Shown: in pieces, positions 9,482 through 17,399 of the stretch
Layout of the letters: every line of letters begins with the position of its first letter
Position numbering within the stretch: position 1 is the first letter of the stretch
Source: Bacillus stratosphericus
GTDB lineage: Bacteria; Bacillota; Bacilli; Bacillales; Bacillaceae
Assembly: GCF_020524495.1 (NCBI RefSeq)
Contig: NZ_JAIVLB010000008.1
Span: 1-64,000 of the forward strand
Length of the DNA stretch: 64,000 nucleotides
Reading direction: 5' to 3'
Translations under genes and position numbers: made by a program
The notes under the pieces: generated by a model
What the model was told of the DNA's origin: nothing
Seen by the model: only the letters and a program-made list of their open reading frames with translations
Databases searched by the model: none

Positions 9482-10303
9482 ACGGACGAATGGATTATGT
9501 GGCTTATATGAAAAAACATATACGATTACTGTCCATGTAGGGAATATGATTGGTGAAGCCCTATCTTCTCTTCTTCAAGATGAACCAACTGTGGAATTCA
9601 TGGAGAACATTGGATTTGATGTCGGCACAGTCGGAAACCGTGAATTTGATGAAGGAGTAGACGAGTTATTACGTATTTTAAAAGACGGAGAGCATCCTAA
9701 AGACACAAAAGGGTATGACAGCCAGAACAATTAATTCGCTTGTTTGTGCGAACTGTGAATACAAGGATTCTGGCAAACCCCTTTTACCTACCTATGAAAT
9801 CAAGGATGTCAAAGGAATCCCTGAGGCATTTATCGGTGTAGTGACCTAATCTGCCGCAGGAATGGTGATGCCAGAAGGGATTAAAAACATTCAGTTTACA
9901 TTAATATTCAGCCATTCGGCAATGTTTTAAAGCTTGAGATTAAGGGGAAGGACTTGGTGATATCATTGAAGCCTAAATATCTCCTCAATTTGGTCCAGAT
10001 TATAGTATTTCTGATCCGTTAACATATAAAGTAGTCGACTTGAAGCTGTCAGATGGTTCTCCAGTTGCTTTCGATCAATCGTATACACTCACGGTGAATA
10101 ACTTCATAGCCACTGCAACTGAATAAGCCGACTAGGGAAAATCCTGAAACCGGCCCTGAAGGTATAGAAGCAACCGTCGCCTTTGTTAAAAGTTTTGAGA
10201 CGCTTCTATTGTGTATCAAAACGAAGGTCTAATGCAACAAGCAAAACAAGAAGAAAGGCAGCAGCAAGCTGAAGGCGCATCATCTAAGAAAAGTGTAATT
10301 ATT
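9482..10303 (+). pseudogene. yhcR: decayed C-terminal half of yhcR
   Basis: Pieces of the YhcR 5'-nucleotidase domain survive in different frames. SLLQDEPTVEFMENIGFDVG near 9568, the stretch NSLVCANCEYKDSGKPLLP near 9730, SAAGMVMPEGIKNIQFT near 9850, NIQPFGNVLKLEIKGKDL near 9905 and YTLTVNNFIATATE near 10082 are separated by stops. Comparison with the remembered B. subtilis protein shows that about 230 codons are missing between the third and fourth pieces. No LPxTG motif, hydrophobic segment or basic tail is found before the sortase gene. Clearly non-functional; the multiple lesions exclude a simple sequencing error. Confidence 0.85.
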
Positions 10304-10325
10304 TATAAAACGAAGGAGTTTAAGC

Positions 10326-10892
10326 ATGAAAAAGTGGCTTGCACTTACTGTAATGACAGCAGGTATTGCGCTGCTAGGCTGGGGAATGTGGCAAATCGCC
10401 TCTACTCATCTTCAAACAGCACAATCATTAGAGGAAGCGAAGAAGGTCATAGCGGTCGATCAAGGGATAACAAAGAAGCAGTTTGCTCCTAAAGTAGGCA
10501 AAGCCTCTGGCATTCTCACGATTCCGAAATTAAAAGCAGACCTTCCTATTGTCGAAGGAACGGATGCGGACGACCTTGCCAAAGGAGTGGGGCATTACAA
10601 AGGCAGTTATTATCCTGATGAGCATGGACAAATCGTTCTGTCAGGTCACCGTGACACGGTATTTCGACGGACAGGTGAGCTGGACATTGGCGACCAATTG
10701 AAAATTACTGTGCCGTATGGGGAATTTGTTTATGAAATCACTTATACGAAAATTGTGGATCAGCATGATACATCCATTATCACCTTGCAGCATGAAAAAG
10801 AAGAGCTGGTGCTGACCACATGCTATCCATTTCATTTTGTCGGTAATGCACCAGAGCGGTACATTATTTATGCAAAAAGAGCATCTGTATAA
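10326..10892 (+). CDS. yhcS: class D sortase YhcS
   Basis: A 188-residue transpeptidase with an N-terminal membrane anchor (residues 4-25). The sortase fold begins near residue 60. Catalytic residues are all visible: His in LSGHRDTVF, Cys in LTTCYPF and Arg in APERYIIYA. In B. subtilis YhcS anchors YhcR and YfkN to the cell wall by their sorting signals. Here the adjacent YhcR gene is broken and has lost its signal, while the sortase itself shows no damage, so other substrates are likely elsewhere in the genome. AAGGAG precedes the ATG at good spacing. Confidence 0.92.
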   Translation: MKKWLALTVMTAGIALLGWGMWQIASTHLQTAQSLEEAKKVIAVDQGITKKQFAPKVGKASGILTIPKLKADLPIVEGTDADDLAKGVGHYKGSYYPDEHGQIVLSGHRDTVFRRTGELDIGDQLKITVPYGEFVYEITYTKIVDQHDTSIITLQHEKEELVLTTCYPFHFVGNAPERYIIYAKRASV

Positions 10893-10930
10893 TAAAAAAA
10901 GAGATTGTATATGATCAGCAAGCTCTTATT

Positions 10931-11755
10931 TTATTGGATCATGTTGTCCATTAGTTCGGCCATATCAGGTGGAAGCGGCGCATCTATGGTCAACTGCTCA
11001 CCTGTCAATGGGTGTTTCATCTCTACTTGTTTGGCGTGAAGGGCACATCGATTGATACGATCACGCAGACCGCCGTATAATGTATCTCCAGCTAAAGGAT
11101 GCCCGAGGCTGCTAAGATGGACACGAATTTGATGCGTTCTTCCCGTCTCTAATTGAAGCTGAACGGCTGTCATCTGAACGTGTGTATTTAAGCCAATGAC
11201 TTGAAAATGAGTAACGGCGTTTTGGCCATTAGGGGAGACTCTTCGTCTGACTGCATGGTGTTTATTGCGGCCAATTGCCGCATCGATGGTTCCTTTCTTT
11301 TTCTTAAACAATCCTTCTGTGATGGCGATGTAAGTTCTGGTAATCGTTTTTTTAGAAAGCATTTGATCAAGTATAGCATGCGCTAACCTGTGTTTTGCAA
11401 AAATAACTGTGCCGGTTGTGTCTTGATCTAGCCTGTGGATATGTCTCACCCGCTTTTCTTCCCCATTAGCTTGAAAATGAAATGCGACAAGATTGGCAAG
11501 TGTGCCAATTTGCCCTTTTTTATTCGGGTGCGTCGGTCGTCCAACTGGTTTTTGAACAATTAATAAATGCTCGTCCTCAAACAAAATCTCTAATTCACCG
11601 TACTCTGGCGTAACATCACTTTCTTCCGTTTCAAATAAATCGATGATGATCTGGTCACCTGTACTGACTTTTACCGCGTGACGGGCAGGCTTTTGATTTA
11701 AACGTATTTTTTGGTGCTCCATCCAAAAATGGGTGATCGGTTTAGAGGCAGACAC
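10931..11755 (-). CDS. yhcT: RluA-family pseudouridine synthase YhcT, 5' end damaged
   Basis: A pseudouridine synthase of about 300 residues in the family; its catalytic motif HRLDQDTTG holds the active-site Asp. An N-terminal S4-like RNA-binding part, the RTHQIRVH motif and the C-terminal TPxxxPMA-like end are present. The homologous frame continues upstream of the GTG at 11755 to about 11838 (reading HTLSLKVDDRYHNTSLSHFL) but contains no ATG, GTG or TTG. A well-placed ATG at 11836-11838, ten bases past AGAGG, is out of frame by one base, so a single-base deletion next to the start is the simplest explanation. The GTG at 11755 has no ribosome-binding site. The enzyme is probably poorly or not expressed unless the base is a sequencing error. 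Confidence 0.75.
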   Translation of the reverse strand: MSASKPITHFWMEHQKIRLNQKPARHAVKVSTGDQIIIDLFETEESDVTPEYGELEILFEDEHLLIVQKPVGRPTHPNKKGQIGTLANLVAFHFQANGEEKRVRHIHRLDQDTTGTVIFAKHRLAHAILDQMLSKKTITRTYIAITEGLFKKKKGTIDAAIGRNKHHAVRRRVSPNGQNAVTHFQVIGLNTHVQMTAVQLQLETGRTHQIRVHLSSLGHPLAGDTLYGGLRDRINRCALHAKQVEMKHPLTGEQLTIDAPLPPDMAELMDNMIQ

Positions 11756-11947
11756 TTCGGCTTTTAAAAAATGACTTAATGAAGTGTTATGATAACGATC
11801 ATCTACTTTTAGTGAGAGTGTATGTCCTTTTATGTCATGATTTCCGTTCCTCTCTTTGGGTTTATATAGGAAACACTTACCTTGGCGAATGCCTTTTTTT
11901 CTGTGCTATTCTGAATGGAGAAATAACGACAGAGAGGTAGATGTCAC

Positions 11948-12298
11948 GTGAGATTAATGAAAGCTGCTACAGACCTTCAGGAGCAGGCAATTGAAGAAAT
12001 ATCAAAGGAGTTTGAAGATCTTTTATCCCATTTTGTAAAGGGAGAACAAAAGGAAGCCCGTCAAAAGGAGCGACCGCTTACATTCATTGATGGAGTATAT
12101 AATGGTACAATGGATGATGCTTTTCGTATTTTATCAGGCCTTCAGCTTGTACATATCATTATTTTAAAGCCTAAACGTCATATAACAAAACAAGATCGTG
12201 AGTTATTCGCGCGGAACCGGGAACAAGTCAATGCGTGCGGCTTCTTTTTTCCATTTGACTTAGACGATTTTGAGAGCCGTCTCCTTCAAAATGCGTAA
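11948..12298 (+). CDS. yhcU: YhcU family protein (DUF5365)
   Basis: A 116-residue soluble protein that corresponds by position and character to B. subtilis YhcU. It is rich in charged residues, has an N-terminal helix (MRLMKAATDLQEQAIEEI), a central TFIDGVYNGTMDDAFRIL and an acidic aromatic C-terminus. Function unknown. The GTG start at 11948 follows GAGAGG; the next in-frame ATG is at codon 4. It is divergent from yhcT. In B. subtilis it precedes yhcV, which is absent here. Confidence 0.8.
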   Translation: MRLMKAATDLQEQAIEEISKEFEDLLSHFVKGEQKEARQKERPLTFIDGVYNGTMDDAFRILSGLQLVHIIILKPKRHITKQDRELFARNREQVNACGFFFPFDLDDFESRLLQNA

Positions 12299-12604
12299 AA
12301 GTTGGTGTGAACTTCCTTGTTAACTTACAGGGCGGCCGCACATACTATTTTTAAGGAAACGGAGAAACCTTCATGATCCTGTAATACCAAACCCGCTCTT
12401 TTTCACCATTATATATTCTCCACGAATCGGAGCGCTTGGATCTCTTGCAGAATGAATCGAACATGATAGGAGCCTGACAAAACGTTGCAGGCTCCTTTTA
12501 TACATAATCATTTTAGCAGACATTCATCTTTGAAAGTCAATTTTATTCACGATATGATAGCAGTGAGTATCATTTTAAGACTTTTGTAAAAAGGAGTGGC
12601 GTCG
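12299..12604 (+). other. intergenic region where yhcV stands in B. subtilis
   Basis: No open frame of interest is seen. The stretch contains a GC-richer patch (GGGCGGCCGC near 12330) and the terminator at 12468-12500. The CBS-domain gene yhcV expected here is missing. I see no convincing remnant of it. Confidence 0.5.
12468..12500 (+). terminator. terminator upstream of yhcW
   Basis: AGGAGCCTG pairs with CAGGCTCCT around a ten-base loop and is followed by TTTTAT. Confidence 0.8.
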
Positions 12605-13270
12605 TTGGTAAAGGCGATTATATTTGATTTTGACGGTTTAATTTTAGATACAGAAACACATGAATATGAAGTTCTGAAAGAAATGTTTAAGGAGCATGAA
12701 TCAGAACTGCCTCTTTCTGTCTGGGGCAATGTCATTGGGACGCAGGCAGGATTTAAGCCATTTCAATATTTGGAAGAGCAGTTAGGGAAAACGTTGAATC
12801 ATGAGGCACTCACAGCGGACCGACGTTCACGTTTTCAAAAGAGAATAATGAACGAAACAGCAAGACCTGGGGTAGAGGCTTATTTAGAAGCAGCAAAGGA
12901 GCTTGGAATTAAGATTGGTCTGGCCTCTAGCTCAGACTATAAATGGGTGTCTGATCATCTGAAGCAAATTGGTCTTTTCGATTACTTTGAATGTATCCGC
13001 ACGTCAGATGATGTGAAAGAAGTTAAACCAAATCCAGAACTTTATTTGCAAGCAGCAAGCTGCTTAGGTGTAGAGCCGGAAGATTGTGTGGCATTTGAGG
13101 ATTCTGTGAATGGTTTAGTCGCTGCCAAACGATCAGGCATGCAATGTGTCATTGTCCCAAACAAAGTGACGAGCACCCTACAATTTGAAGAATATGATTA
13201 CAGATTAGAATCAATGGCTGAAATTGAATTGCTCCAGCTTTTCCATCAGCTTGAAAAAAAGGGTCAGTAA
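12605..13270 (+). CDS. yhcW: HAD-family phosphatase YhcW
   Basis: A 221-residue haloacid-dehalogenase hydrolase of the beta-phosphoglucomutase-like subfamily. Motif I is FDFDGLILD at residues 5-13, motif II is ASSSDY, motif III lysine lies in VKEVKPNPELY, and motif IV is AFEDSVNG. Substrate unknown; such enzymes act on small phosphosugars. A TTG start at 12605 is chosen because AAGGAG lies eight bases upstream and the protein then begins MVKAIIFDFDG like its homologues; a GTG at 12596 is inside the ribosome-binding region. It is followed after 15 bases by yhcX, probably in one transcript. Confidence 0.9.
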   Translation: MVKAIIFDFDGLILDTETHEYEVLKEMFKEHESELPLSVWGNVIGTQAGFKPFQYLEEQLGKTLNHEALTADRRSRFQKRIMNETARPGVEAYLEAAKELGIKIGLASSSDYKWVSDHLKQIGLFDYFECIRTSDDVKEVKPNPELYLQAASCLGVEPEDCVAFEDSVNGLVAAKRSGMQCVIVPNKVTSTLQFEEYDYRLESMAEIELLQLFHQLEKKGQ

Positions 13271-13285
13271 GGGGGCAAAAACATC

Positions 13286-14824
13286 ATGGCAGAAAAACTA
13301 GATTTAACGCGGTTTGAAAAAAGAATGGTCATTCGTAATATAAGGGAAGAAGACATTGACCGGATCATTGCTTTGCAAGAAGTATGCTTTCAGGGTATGG
13401 ACCCTTGGAAAAGAGAACATCTTGAAAGTCATCTCGAATATTTTCCGGAGGGACAGTTTTGTGCAGAATTCGAGGGAGAAATCATCGGCTCTTGTTCAAG
13501 CTTATTAATTAATTTTGATGAATACGATGATCGGCATACTTGGCAGGACATTACAGATGATGGGTACATCACAAACCATAACCCTGATGGAATGAATATG
13601 TACGGAATTGAAGTCATGGTTAGTCCAGAATACCGACGCATGAAAATTGGTCATCGTTTGTATGAAGCAAGAAAAGATTTAGCGAGAAGATTAAATTTAA
13701 AAAGCATTATCATTGGCGGACGCATTCCAAACTATCATAAATATCAAGAAGAAATGACGCCTCGCCAATATGTGGAGCAGGTCATGCTGCACCAAATTTA
13801 CGACCCCGTTTTATCTTTTCAGCTGTTAAATGAATTTAGCCTGATGCGGATTAATCCTAATTACTTGCCTGACGATAAAGCGTCTAGCACATATGCGACG
13901 TTAATGGAATGGAACAATGTTGATTATCGCCCTCAATCAAAAAGATATTATAAATCAGCCTTCCCGGTCCGAATATGTGTGATTCAATATGCGATGAAAC
14001 AAATTCATTCATTTGAGGAATTTATGAATCAAGTGGAATATTACGTAGATGTCGCATCAGATGCGTCAGCTGACTTTGCCGTTTTTCCAGAAATTTTTAC
14101 AACGCAGCTGATGTCTTATTTAGAAGAGAGATCACCAAGTCTTGCGGTGCAACGGATCACTGAATATACCGAGGACTACATTAATTTGTTTACAGATCTC
14201 TCTGTGAAGTACAACATTAACATCATCGGTGGTTCCCACTTCGTTGAAGAGGAAGGGAAAATCTATAATATCGCCTATTTATTTAGACGTGATGGAACCA
14301 TTGAAAAGCAATATAAGCTTCACATCACCCCGAATGAAAGAAAATGGTGGGGAATTTCAAGCGGTGATCAAGTGAGGGTGTTTGATACAGACTGCGGCAA
14401 AATTGCGATCCAAATTTGCTACGATATTGAATTCCCTGAGCTTGCTCGGATTGCTGCTGACAAAGGCGCTAAAATTATTTTCACCCCTTTTTGTACAGAA
14501 GACCGCCAAGGCTATTTAAGGGTGCGTTACTGTGCGCAGGCTAGAGCGGTTGAAAATCAGATTTATACGGTGATTTCTGGAACTGTCGGAAACCTTCCAC
14601 AAACAGAAAATATGGATGTCCAATATGCACAGTCCGCTATTTTTGCACCATCTGACTTTGAATATGCAAGAGATGGCATTGTCGGTGAGTGTAATCCAAA
14701 TATTGAAATGGTCGTCGTCGGTGATGTCGACTTAGAAATTTTAAGAAGACAGCGGCAAGATGGTACTGTGCGTCAATTAAAGGACCGACGCAGAGACGTG
14801 TACCATATCGAATATAAGAAATAA
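13286..14824 (+). CDS. yhcX: GNAT-nitrilase fusion amidohydrolase YhcX
   Basis: A 512-residue two-domain protein. Residues 10-200 form a GNAT-type acetyltransferase domain with the acetyl-CoA loop near VSPEYRRMKIGHRLYEARK. Residues 220-510 are a carbon-nitrogen hydrolase with the full catalytic set: Glu in VFPEIF, Lys in YKLHITPNE and Cys in IQICYDIEFPE. The same fusion is found in B. subtilis YhcX (about 513 residues). It should cleave an amide or nitrile and perhaps acetylate a linked amine; the natural substrate is not known. AAGGGGG precedes the ATG. The gene overlaps no other functional gene. Confidence 0.92.
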   Translation: MAEKLDLTRFEKRMVIRNIREEDIDRIIALQEVCFQGMDPWKREHLESHLEYFPEGQFCAEFEGEIIGSCSSLLINFDEYDDRHTWQDITDDGYITNHNPDGMNMYGIEVMVSPEYRRMKIGHRLYEARKDLARRLNLKSIIIGGRIPNYHKYQEEMTPRQYVEQVMLHQIYDPVLSFQLLNEFSLMRINPNYLPDDKASSTYATLMEWNNVDYRPQSKRYYKSAFPVRICVIQYAMKQIHSFEEFMNQVEYYVDVASDASADFAVFPEIFTTQLMSYLEERSPSLAVQRITEYTEDYINLFTDLSVKYNINIIGGSHFVEEEGKIYNIAYLFRRDGTIEKQYKLHITPNERKWWGISSGDQVRVFDTDCGKIAIQICYDIEFPELARIAADKGAKIIFTPFCTEDRQGYLRVRYCAQARAVENQIYTVISGTVGNLPQTENMDVQYAQSAIFAPSDFEYARDGIVGECNPNIEMVVVGDVDLEILRRQRQDGTVRQLKDRRRDVYHIEYKK

Positions 14825-14865
14825 CCAAAACAAGTGCCTCGTTGTAAGAAAAACTTGCAAATTTT

Positions 14866-15080
14866 TCATGCTTTTCCTGCCTGCAATAACTTCTTTTCCT
14901 GTTTTTGAAAAGTTCAACGTTTTGTTTAATGGTGTCATTGATTGAAGGACGCTGAAAGTCACTATGTGTTGTTACCTGCTTTTTTTGAACAGGTACAGCA
15001 GCATCAGCTGTCTGTGTAAATGGTAAAGCGAATAAAATGACTATAGAGGAGAGGACCAAAGATTTTGTGATTGTTTTCAT
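14866..15080 (-). pseudogene. small secreted protein gene, apparently frameshifted
   Basis: From an ATG at 15080 with AGGAG nine bases upstream, the frame encodes a clear signal peptide (lysines, hydrophobic core, cleavage near ADAAV) and a short hydrophilic region ending near residue 60. The frame then runs on antisense into the end of yhcX (to 14637), which is implausible. A shift of one base near 14905 gives instead FQKQEKKLLQAGKA and a stop at 14866, a typical hydrophilic ending that clears yhcX. I therefore read it as a roughly 70-residue secreted protein with a one-base frameshift. Function unknown. Alternatively the 147-residue unshifted frame is real. Confidence 0.45.
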
Positions 15081-15210
15081 TTAAAAAACTCCTAGTTTTT
15101 TTAGTATTGTGTTTCGAGATTTATTATATATTTTTTTAAATAAGGTAACGATTTTAACCGCTTATTTTTTATGTGCAAGGGATGCCGAAGCAAAAGACGA
15201 ATATACTGAA

Positions 15211-15250
15211 AGGAGATCATATGTTCAAAAAGGAGATCATATGTTCAAAA
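15211..15250 (+). repeat. 20-bp tandem duplication carrying ribosome-binding site and ATG
   Basis: The unit AGGAGATCATATGTTCAAAA occurs twice in tandem (15211-15230 and 15231-15250), followed by a third AGGAG. Each unit carries a Shine-Dalgarno sequence and an ATG. Because 20 is not a multiple of three, the first ATG (15221) is out of frame with the VOC gene while the second (15241) is in frame. Confidence 0.85.
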
Positions 15251-15261
15251 AGGAGAGGAAC

Positions 15262-15678
15262 ATGGGGCGACAATCTAAACATCTGTATATCAATTTGCCG
15301 GTAAAGCATGTCAAGGAGTCAAGGGCTTTTTTTGAGCAACTGGACTTTCATTTTCATCAGCAGTTTACGAATGATCAGGCCGCTTGTTTGGTCATTGATG
15401 ACACGGTCACTGTTATGCTGTTATCTCTTAAGCATTTTCAATCCATTTCAGAGAAACAATTGGTGGATGCAAGGCAGGCATCAGAGATGATTATCTCCTT
15501 GCAGGTGAATTCAAGAGAAGAGGTCGATGAGCTGGTGGAGCAGGCAATCGCAGCAGGCGGTTCACCGTTTAAGGAAAAGCATGATCTTGATTTGATGTAT
15601 GGATGGAGCTTTCAGGATCTTGATGGTCATTTGTGGGAAGTGTTCTATATGGATGAGGAGAGAAGCGACCTTTTATAA
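15262..15678 (+). CDS. VOC (glyoxalase/bleomycin-resistance fold) family protein
   Basis: A 138-residue single VOC domain. It begins MGRQSKHLYINLPV and ends LDGHLWEVFYMD; the glutamate in WEVFY and the histidine near SKHLYI are at the usual metal-ligand positions of VOC enzymes. Many such Bacillus proteins are uncharacterised; glyoxalase-like, dioxygenase and drug-binding roles all occur in the fold. The start at 15262 has AGGAGAGG just upstream and agrees with homologues; an in-frame ATG at 15241 inside a tandem duplication would add seven residues. It belongs to a block inserted between yhcX and yhxA relative to B. subtilis. Confidence 0.8.
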   Translation: MGRQSKHLYINLPVKHVKESRAFFEQLDFHFHQQFTNDQAACLVIDDTVTVMLLSLKHFQSISEKQLVDARQASEMIISLQVNSREEVDELVEQAIAAGGSPFKEKHDLDLMYGWSFQDLDGHLWEVFYMDEERSDLL

Positions 15679-15769
15679 GGGTGCTTCTTTTTTATTGTTA
15701 ATCAGTGGTATGATAATGAGAAAATGAAAAGAATAAGGAACTCTTCTAAAAAAGGAAAGTAGGTGCAGC

Positions 15770-16687
15770 ATGGAGTTTTTACTAGTCTTAATGCCAGTGT
15801 TCGGAATTTTCCTTATAGGGTATATCGGGCAGAAGGCAATTGGTTTTGACATACATACGCTCTCATCAATGTCTTTATATTTAATGTCACCGTTTCTTGC
15901 GTTTGAAACCTTTTATCAAAATAAAGTATCGATGGACTATGTGTACTTATTCATTTTTGTCGTAGGGCTCTGCCTTTCACTTGTTTTATGTGTCTTTATT
16001 TTATCTCGTATTTATGGTTATTCGAATGAAACATATTGTGCAATGGTTTTGTCGTCATCATTTATGAACAATGGAAATTATGGTACACCCGTTGTGTTGC
16101 TTGTCTTTGGAGCAGCTGGTTTAGATATTGCGATCGTTTTGATGGTCCTTCAGCAGCTTGTGATGAGTACAATTGGCATGTATTATGCAGCGAAGGGAGG
16201 AGAGGATGCAGGAGATCTAAAGGTCGTTTTGAAAAAAGTGCTACGCATGCCGGTTGCTTACGGGGCGCTCATCGGTCTATTATTTCAGCTCATTGACCTT
16301 TCATTACCTAAAGAGCTCATGACGGGTGTTCAGCTCGTTGGGGATGCCGCTATACCGACGATTATGCTCATTTTAGGCATGCAGCTTGCTGTCATTTCTT
16401 TTAAACAAGTGGATTATCGCAATATTTCCTATGCCGTGCTGTTGAAGTTATTTATTTCACCAATGATCGCATTCGGATTTACTCTCATTTTACCGGTAGA
16501 TGATTTAGTGAAGCAAATTATGATCTTAGTTGCAGCTATGCCAACAGCAGCGAATACAACGCTGATGGCTGTTCAATTTCGAACGAAGCCTGAGCTTGTC
16601 TCAAGCACGACTTTTCTTAGTACGATCTTAAGTATCGTCACTTTACCTGTTTTATTATGGTTTTTATCCATGCACCCTCTGGGATAG
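15770..16687 (+). CDS. AEC-family transporter
   Basis: A 305-residue membrane protein with about ten hydrophobic helices and the auxin-efflux-carrier/malate-permease family signature: a conserved asparagine-glycine-rich SSSFMNNGNYGTPVVLLVFG in the first half and PTAANTTLMAVQF in the second. It is a secondary carrier for a small organic anion or similar solute in the cytoplasmic membrane; the substrate cannot be told from sequence. AAAGGAAAG lies upstream of the ATG. It stands alone between the VOC gene and a decayed gene in the block that interrupts the yhcX-yhxA order. Confidence 0.85.
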   Translation: MEFLLVLMPVFGIFLIGYIGQKAIGFDIHTLSSMSLYLMSPFLAFETFYQNKVSMDYVYLFIFVVGLCLSLVLCVFILSRIYGYSNETYCAMVLSSSFMNNGNYGTPVVLLVFGAAGLDIAIVLMVLQQLVMSTIGMYYAAKGGEDAGDLKVVLKKVLRMPVAYGALIGLLFQLIDLSLPKELMTGVQLVGDAAIPTIMLILGMQLAVISFKQVDYRNISYAVLLKLFISPMIAFGFTLILPVDDLVKQIMILVAAMPTAANTTLMAVQFRTKPELVSSTTFLSTILSIVTLPVLLWFLSMHPLG

Positions 16688-16711
16688 GGGACGGCAAACA
16701 AAGGGGGACAT

Positions 16712-17203
16712 ATGAATGAATACAGATGTCATTTTCAAGTGAGTAATGTGATGAAAACGAAGCATTTTATGCATGTGAACATATTAGCTAGGGTAATGTG
16801 CTGTTTCCAGGTTAAATGGCTACATGTGTTAATGAGCTTTTATTGACCCCTCATCCGCAAATGGATATATTGGATCAAGTATATCAGCACTTGAGGGTGA
16901 TTCTTCTAAGCAAACGGAAGAGCTTGTCATGAGCTACTTACAGCATGCTTCATTGCCAAAAGGAGACGAAGTGTCTCAAAAGCAAGAAAGGCAGAGAATT
17001 GGAAAGAGCATGCGGAGAAGGCAGCAAACGAAATTAGACAACTATATGATCGGGAACAGCTTCATGGAACAGTCATCAATTTTGGGATTGGTCAATATTG
17101 TGAGCAGTTTCAGCATAGGAGAACAAGCTTTCAAGCACCGAAATGCCAGGCGCTTGAATTTGAGATCCTCGCTTATGAATTTCTGCAAGGAAATCGTCAT
17201 TAA
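16712..17203 (+). pseudogene. decayed gene of unknown family
   Basis: A good ribosome-binding site (AAAGGGGG) precedes ATGs at 16712 and 16716, but those frames stop early. Two coherent pieces follow: GDSSKQTEELVMSYLQHASL and beyond near 16895-16980, then in a shifted frame WKEHAEKAANEIRQLYDREQ and onward to LAYEFLQGNRH and a stop at 17203. The second piece reads like a genuine soluble protein C-terminus (charged helices, no stops for over 70 codons). I do not recognise the family with confidence. At least two frame changes make it a pseudogene. Confidence 0.6.
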
Positions 17204-17399
17204 CTAGCTTTGTTAGATTTGCCAAGGCAACAAACGATCTGTCTAATGTGGTCTGCCCAGCCCTTGGATCTCTTTAACAGGTGGTCTTGATTCAGTTTCA
17301 TATGTCTCACTTTTCATCCATATAATGAATGGAGAGACAGTGTACTGACCTGTCTAAGCATTTTTAGTGATGAAAACGGGTACGTGGGGGCGTGGGAAG

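Noticed and set aside
10211-10492. Plus-strand frame of 93 codons overlapping the start of the sortase gene
   Set aside because: It begins in yhcR debris and reads through yhcS in the wrong frame; the sortase is certain.
14637-14865. Extension of the small secreted protein antisense into yhcX
   Set aside because: It would overlap a firmly identified gene by almost 190 bases; a one-base shift gives a natural end at 14866.
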